Shown here: positions 62,401 through 64,000 of the stretch, piece after piece | How positions within the stretch are numbered: position 1 is the first letter of the stretch | Layout of the letters: each line of letters starts with the position of its first letter | Origin: Streptomyces sp. P3 | GTDB taxonomy: Bacteria; Actinomycetota; Actinomycetes; Streptomycetales; Streptomycetaceae | DNA: 64,000 nucleotides | Direction: 5' to 3' | Assembly (NCBI GenBank): GCA_016893485.2 | Contig: JAFEKX020000001.1 | Location: 7,271,501 to 7,335,500 of the forward strand | The notes under the pieces: generated by a model | The model's database searches: none | What the model was told of the DNA's origin: nothing | The model's input: the letters and a program-made list of their open reading frames with translations, nothing else | Translations under genes and position numbers: made by a program

Positions 62401-64000
62401 CGCGACGCCGTGGCCGAGGCCAAGGCCTCCGCGAAGGCGGCGACCGACGCGGCGGCCCTGGTCGAGCGGCTGAAGCGGGACTTCGCGGACGCCCGCAGGA
62501 CCGTCACCACCCTGCCCCCGCAGATCGCCCTGAACGAGCGGAACGAGACCCGGGCCCGCAGCGACCGTCAGGCGGCCCTGGCCCGTCTCACCCAGACCGA
62601 GAACACCGTGCGCGCCGAACGCGCGGCAGCCCAACAGGCAGCACAGGGCGGGCAGTCGACGCCCGCACCGGCCCCCGTCGCACCCAACGCCGCGCGCACC
62701 AAGGCCCCTGCGGCCGACGTCGCCGACGACCCCCGCGTGCAGGCCGTGGTCACGGAGATCGACGCCCTCGACGACACGATCCAGCAGACCACCGACCAAC
62801 TCACCGCCGACCGGCCGAAGTTGGCCCGCGCCGAGCACATCGTCGGCATCGCCCCCAACGCATCGGCCAGGCGGAGAAGGAACACGAGGAAGCCGTCGAG
62901 GAGGCGGAACAGGACGCGCGCGACGCCGAGACCGCGGCCAGGAACCTCAGGACCGCCACGGCGCAGGAGGCCGACGCCCAGGACGAGGTGGACGAGGCCC
63001 AGGCCGAAGTCGACCGCCGCGACGCGGAGATCGTCGCCGTCGTCACCGCGCAGGTGCGGGCCGCAGCCGAGCAGACGGCGGCCACCGACGCCCTGGAGGA
63101 CCTGTCCGCCGACGTCCAGGACAGCGCCCCGACCCCGAGCAGTCCCTCCGGACCACCTTCGCGACCACCCCGCCCCGCTGGCCCGCCCCCGACGGCCCGG
63201 CCGCCCCCTCCCGGCCGGCGGCCAGACCCACACCCCGCCCCCGGCCACCACCGCGACCACCGGCACGGTCCCCAAGACGACCGCGCCGAAGCCGAAGAAG
63301 ACCGCGCCGTCCACGTCCGGTACCAGCGGCGGCAAGTCGGCCAAGAACAAGAAGCCGGCCACCAGCAAGACCACGGGCCCGGACAAGAGCACGGGTCCCA
63401 CCAAGGGCAAGGGCGTCGACAAGGGCAAGGCCCCGCTCGTGACCTCGCCGTCCGGCACGACCCCGGCCGTCCCGCCGTCCCCGTACGTCGCCCCCACGGG
63501 CAACGCCGTCCCGACCCCGGGCGACGGCAACTGCCTCCTCTACGCCGTCATCGGCAGCGCGCCCGCCCTGGTCCGCACCCGCCTCCAGGCGGCCGACCCG
63601 GCCCTCGACGCGGGTCTCGCGCAGTGGCTCGGCAGGCCCGACGCCGTACGGCAGACCCTCACGACGATGACGCAGCACCCGCAGACCGTGACCCAGGGGT
63701 CCGGTCATCTGCGGGCCGCACGGCGGGAGTTGCAGAACCTGGTCGCGGACCGGCTGGCGGCGGCCCGCGACGGCAGCCGCCCGCTGCCTCCGCAGGTACT
63801 CGGCCAGCTCCGGGGCGTCCTCGCCGACCGGTTCGAGTCGGCGGTCGAGAACATGTCCGACACGGACGTCACCAACCAGCTGACCCTGTACGGCATCCAG
63901 GGCATGACCCAGGCCGAGGACCTCGACCCGGCCGACCTCCAGGCCCGTTATATGCAGGCCGTCTCGCTCGGCACCGCGCCCGCACCGACCGGCGCCGCGC
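44482..64000 (+). CDS. Giant type VII-linked modular protein, 3' end beyond window (many frame breaks)
   Basis: At least 6,500 residues from ATG 44482 (MTIHASPQLNNLMFVL). Residues 1-170 are a WXG100-like helical domain (EKFLQADEDMAFANGKPYERL, VGNNYVRAMHMFLDSGG) with a hydrophobic helix LVRLLIELLVIAVLSAF, a layout used by exported toxins of the CpnT/TNT type. A Pro/Lys/Asn linker and a Thr/Ser/Gly linker (45.3-46.8 kb) follow. Then comes a ~9-kb module, twice: HExxH segment, conserved beta-rich region, coiled coil, low-complexity linker, OTU-like domain. It resembles the very large lonely Cys domain proteins of Streptomyces databases. Breaks (at least 15, e.g. 44883, 45533, 46790, 47205, 48500, 50000, 53670, 56790, 57605, 59345, 62866) all restore the same protein. 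Export and attack on a target are inferred, not shown. Confidence 0.7.
45277..45413 (+). repeat. Pro-Lys-Thr-Asn linker repeat
   Basis: Tandem coding units such as NPKPTPTP, repeated about five times. It is a flexible, extended spacer between the membrane-helix part and the rest of the giant protein. Confidence 0.8.
46372..46470 (+). repeat. 15-bp TGTDT repeat
   Basis: ACCGGCACGGACACC-type units (Thr-Gly-Thr-Asp-Thr) repeated about six times in the Thr/Ser-rich linker of the giant protein. Confidence 0.85.
47247..47261 (+). other. HExxH zinc-metallopeptidase-like motif, copy 1
   Basis: HEVGH followed by QLGLRDE gives HExxHxxGxxD, as in zincin peptidases with an Asp third ligand. The upstream 100 residues (TYRLTGSPQLG, LRVNVVPAAPG) match the second copy. 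It sits just after a frame break near 47205. A downstream ASLMGD parallels TGLMATT in copy 2. Confidence 0.65.
54794..54865 (+). repeat. Six 12-bp TKVD/TKTD repeats
   Basis: ACCAAGGTCGAC or ACCAAGACCGAC repeated six times in a row, in the linker just before the first OTU-like domain. Confidence 0.9.
55010..55880 (+). other. OTU-like cysteine protease domain, copy 1
   Basis: IQTRGDGRCLLYTFLG places Cys (55046-55048) in the D-G-x-C motif of OTU-type cysteine proteases, and VLEVHYTGLNHYNA puts a His (55850-55852) 268 residues later in the family's LNHYN context. The frame is open between them. Helices and the WFDARTAAMNRPELLATLDEYGI stretch fit the inserted helical part. It could act on ubiquitin-like or other isopeptide substrates; this is a family inference only. 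Confidence 0.6.
56465..56479 (+). other. HExxH zinc-metallopeptidase-like motif, copy 2
   Basis: DLLHEVLHYFGLPDEQRD gives HExxHxxGxxD within an unbroken frame, preceded by QLHINVNLISDP and QLHLDVNHSD strands. This is the clearer of the two copies and supports a real metal site. Confidence 0.7.
63490..64000 (+). other. OTU-like cysteine protease domain, copy 2 (partial)
   Basis: PTPGDGNCLLYAVIG has the D-G-N-C motif, the most typical OTU wording, with Cys at 63532-63534. The following AQWLGRPDAVRQTL parallels copy 1 (AWLGRPDQVRAGM). The window ends before the His. Confidence 0.65.

Larger units (their letters stand above)
56120..64000 (+). repeat. Second ~9-kb module of the giant protein (incomplete at window end)
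   Basis: Landmarks: HEVLH at 56465; PDKHVERRGFGTRE near 57120; TQAVQTTSAQRSNEPS near 57320; INLESHLVNT near 57840; LRAATDSMVDGGHAL near 58520; GHDQFFIATGQDSHAFDV near 58870; LGKSHQFG near 59710; FWLRTDNGADFDGL near 60845; VDWPPNV near 60930; RRDWLKTGST near 61725; OTU Cys at 63532. The coiled coil is at 62220-63130. The final OTU His is outside the window. Confidence 0.8.

Overview
The window is very G+C-rich DNA from a Streptomyces or close relative. Wobble positions are G/C almost throughout, starts use GTG/ATG with GGAGG-type ribosome sites, promoters are TTGACA/TAGRRT-like, and several genes belong to families best known from Streptomyces (DUF6099, DUF5999, DUF6299, PaaX-like, AAWKG-type substrates, very large type VII-linked proteins). 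There is no rRNA, tRNA, CRISPR array or insertion sequence.

Left part (1-26.6 kb) is chromosomal housekeeping and accessory genes. It holds a MazG-type pyrophosphohydrolase, DUF6099 (with a TTA codon), an LLM/F420-type oxidoreductase, a DHA2-type MFS exporter divergent from its TetR regulator, and an ABC system of two MacB/LolD-like ATPases convergent with two very large FtsX-type permeases. Next come the Hen1-Pnkp RNA-repair pair, an SPFH protein coupled to an NAD-kinase-like protein, arginine deiminase plus ornithine carbamoyltransferase, a HATPase (anti-sigma-like) protein, a PaaX-like regulator, DUF5999, a secreted DUF6299 protein and a membrane-anchored B-lectin protein.

Right part (26.9-64 kb) is a type VII (ESX) secretion locus: an EccA-like double AAA ATPase fused to a beta-helix, the mycosin MycP, EccC on the opposite strand, EccD, EccB, two WXG100-like proteins, a small associated protein, a large repeat-rich AAWKG-type substrate, a YbaB/EbfC (EspL-like) protein, a third small Esx-like protein, and a giant protein of at least 6,500 residues that runs off the window. 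The giant protein has a WXG100-like/membrane N-terminus and then repeats a ~9-kb module: HExxH metallopeptidase-like segment, long beta-rich conserved region, coiled coil, low-complexity linker, OTU-like Cys/His domain. The machinery presumably exports the Esx-like proteins, the AAWKG-type protein and the giant protein.

Most genes longer than about 1 kb carry one or more single-base frame breaks, often in G or C runs, while short genes are intact. The reading frames recover the full family sequence on both sides, so I read these as sequencing or assembly indels and annotate each gene as one CDS spanning the breaks. Start and stop coordinates are therefore firmer than the internal reading frame.
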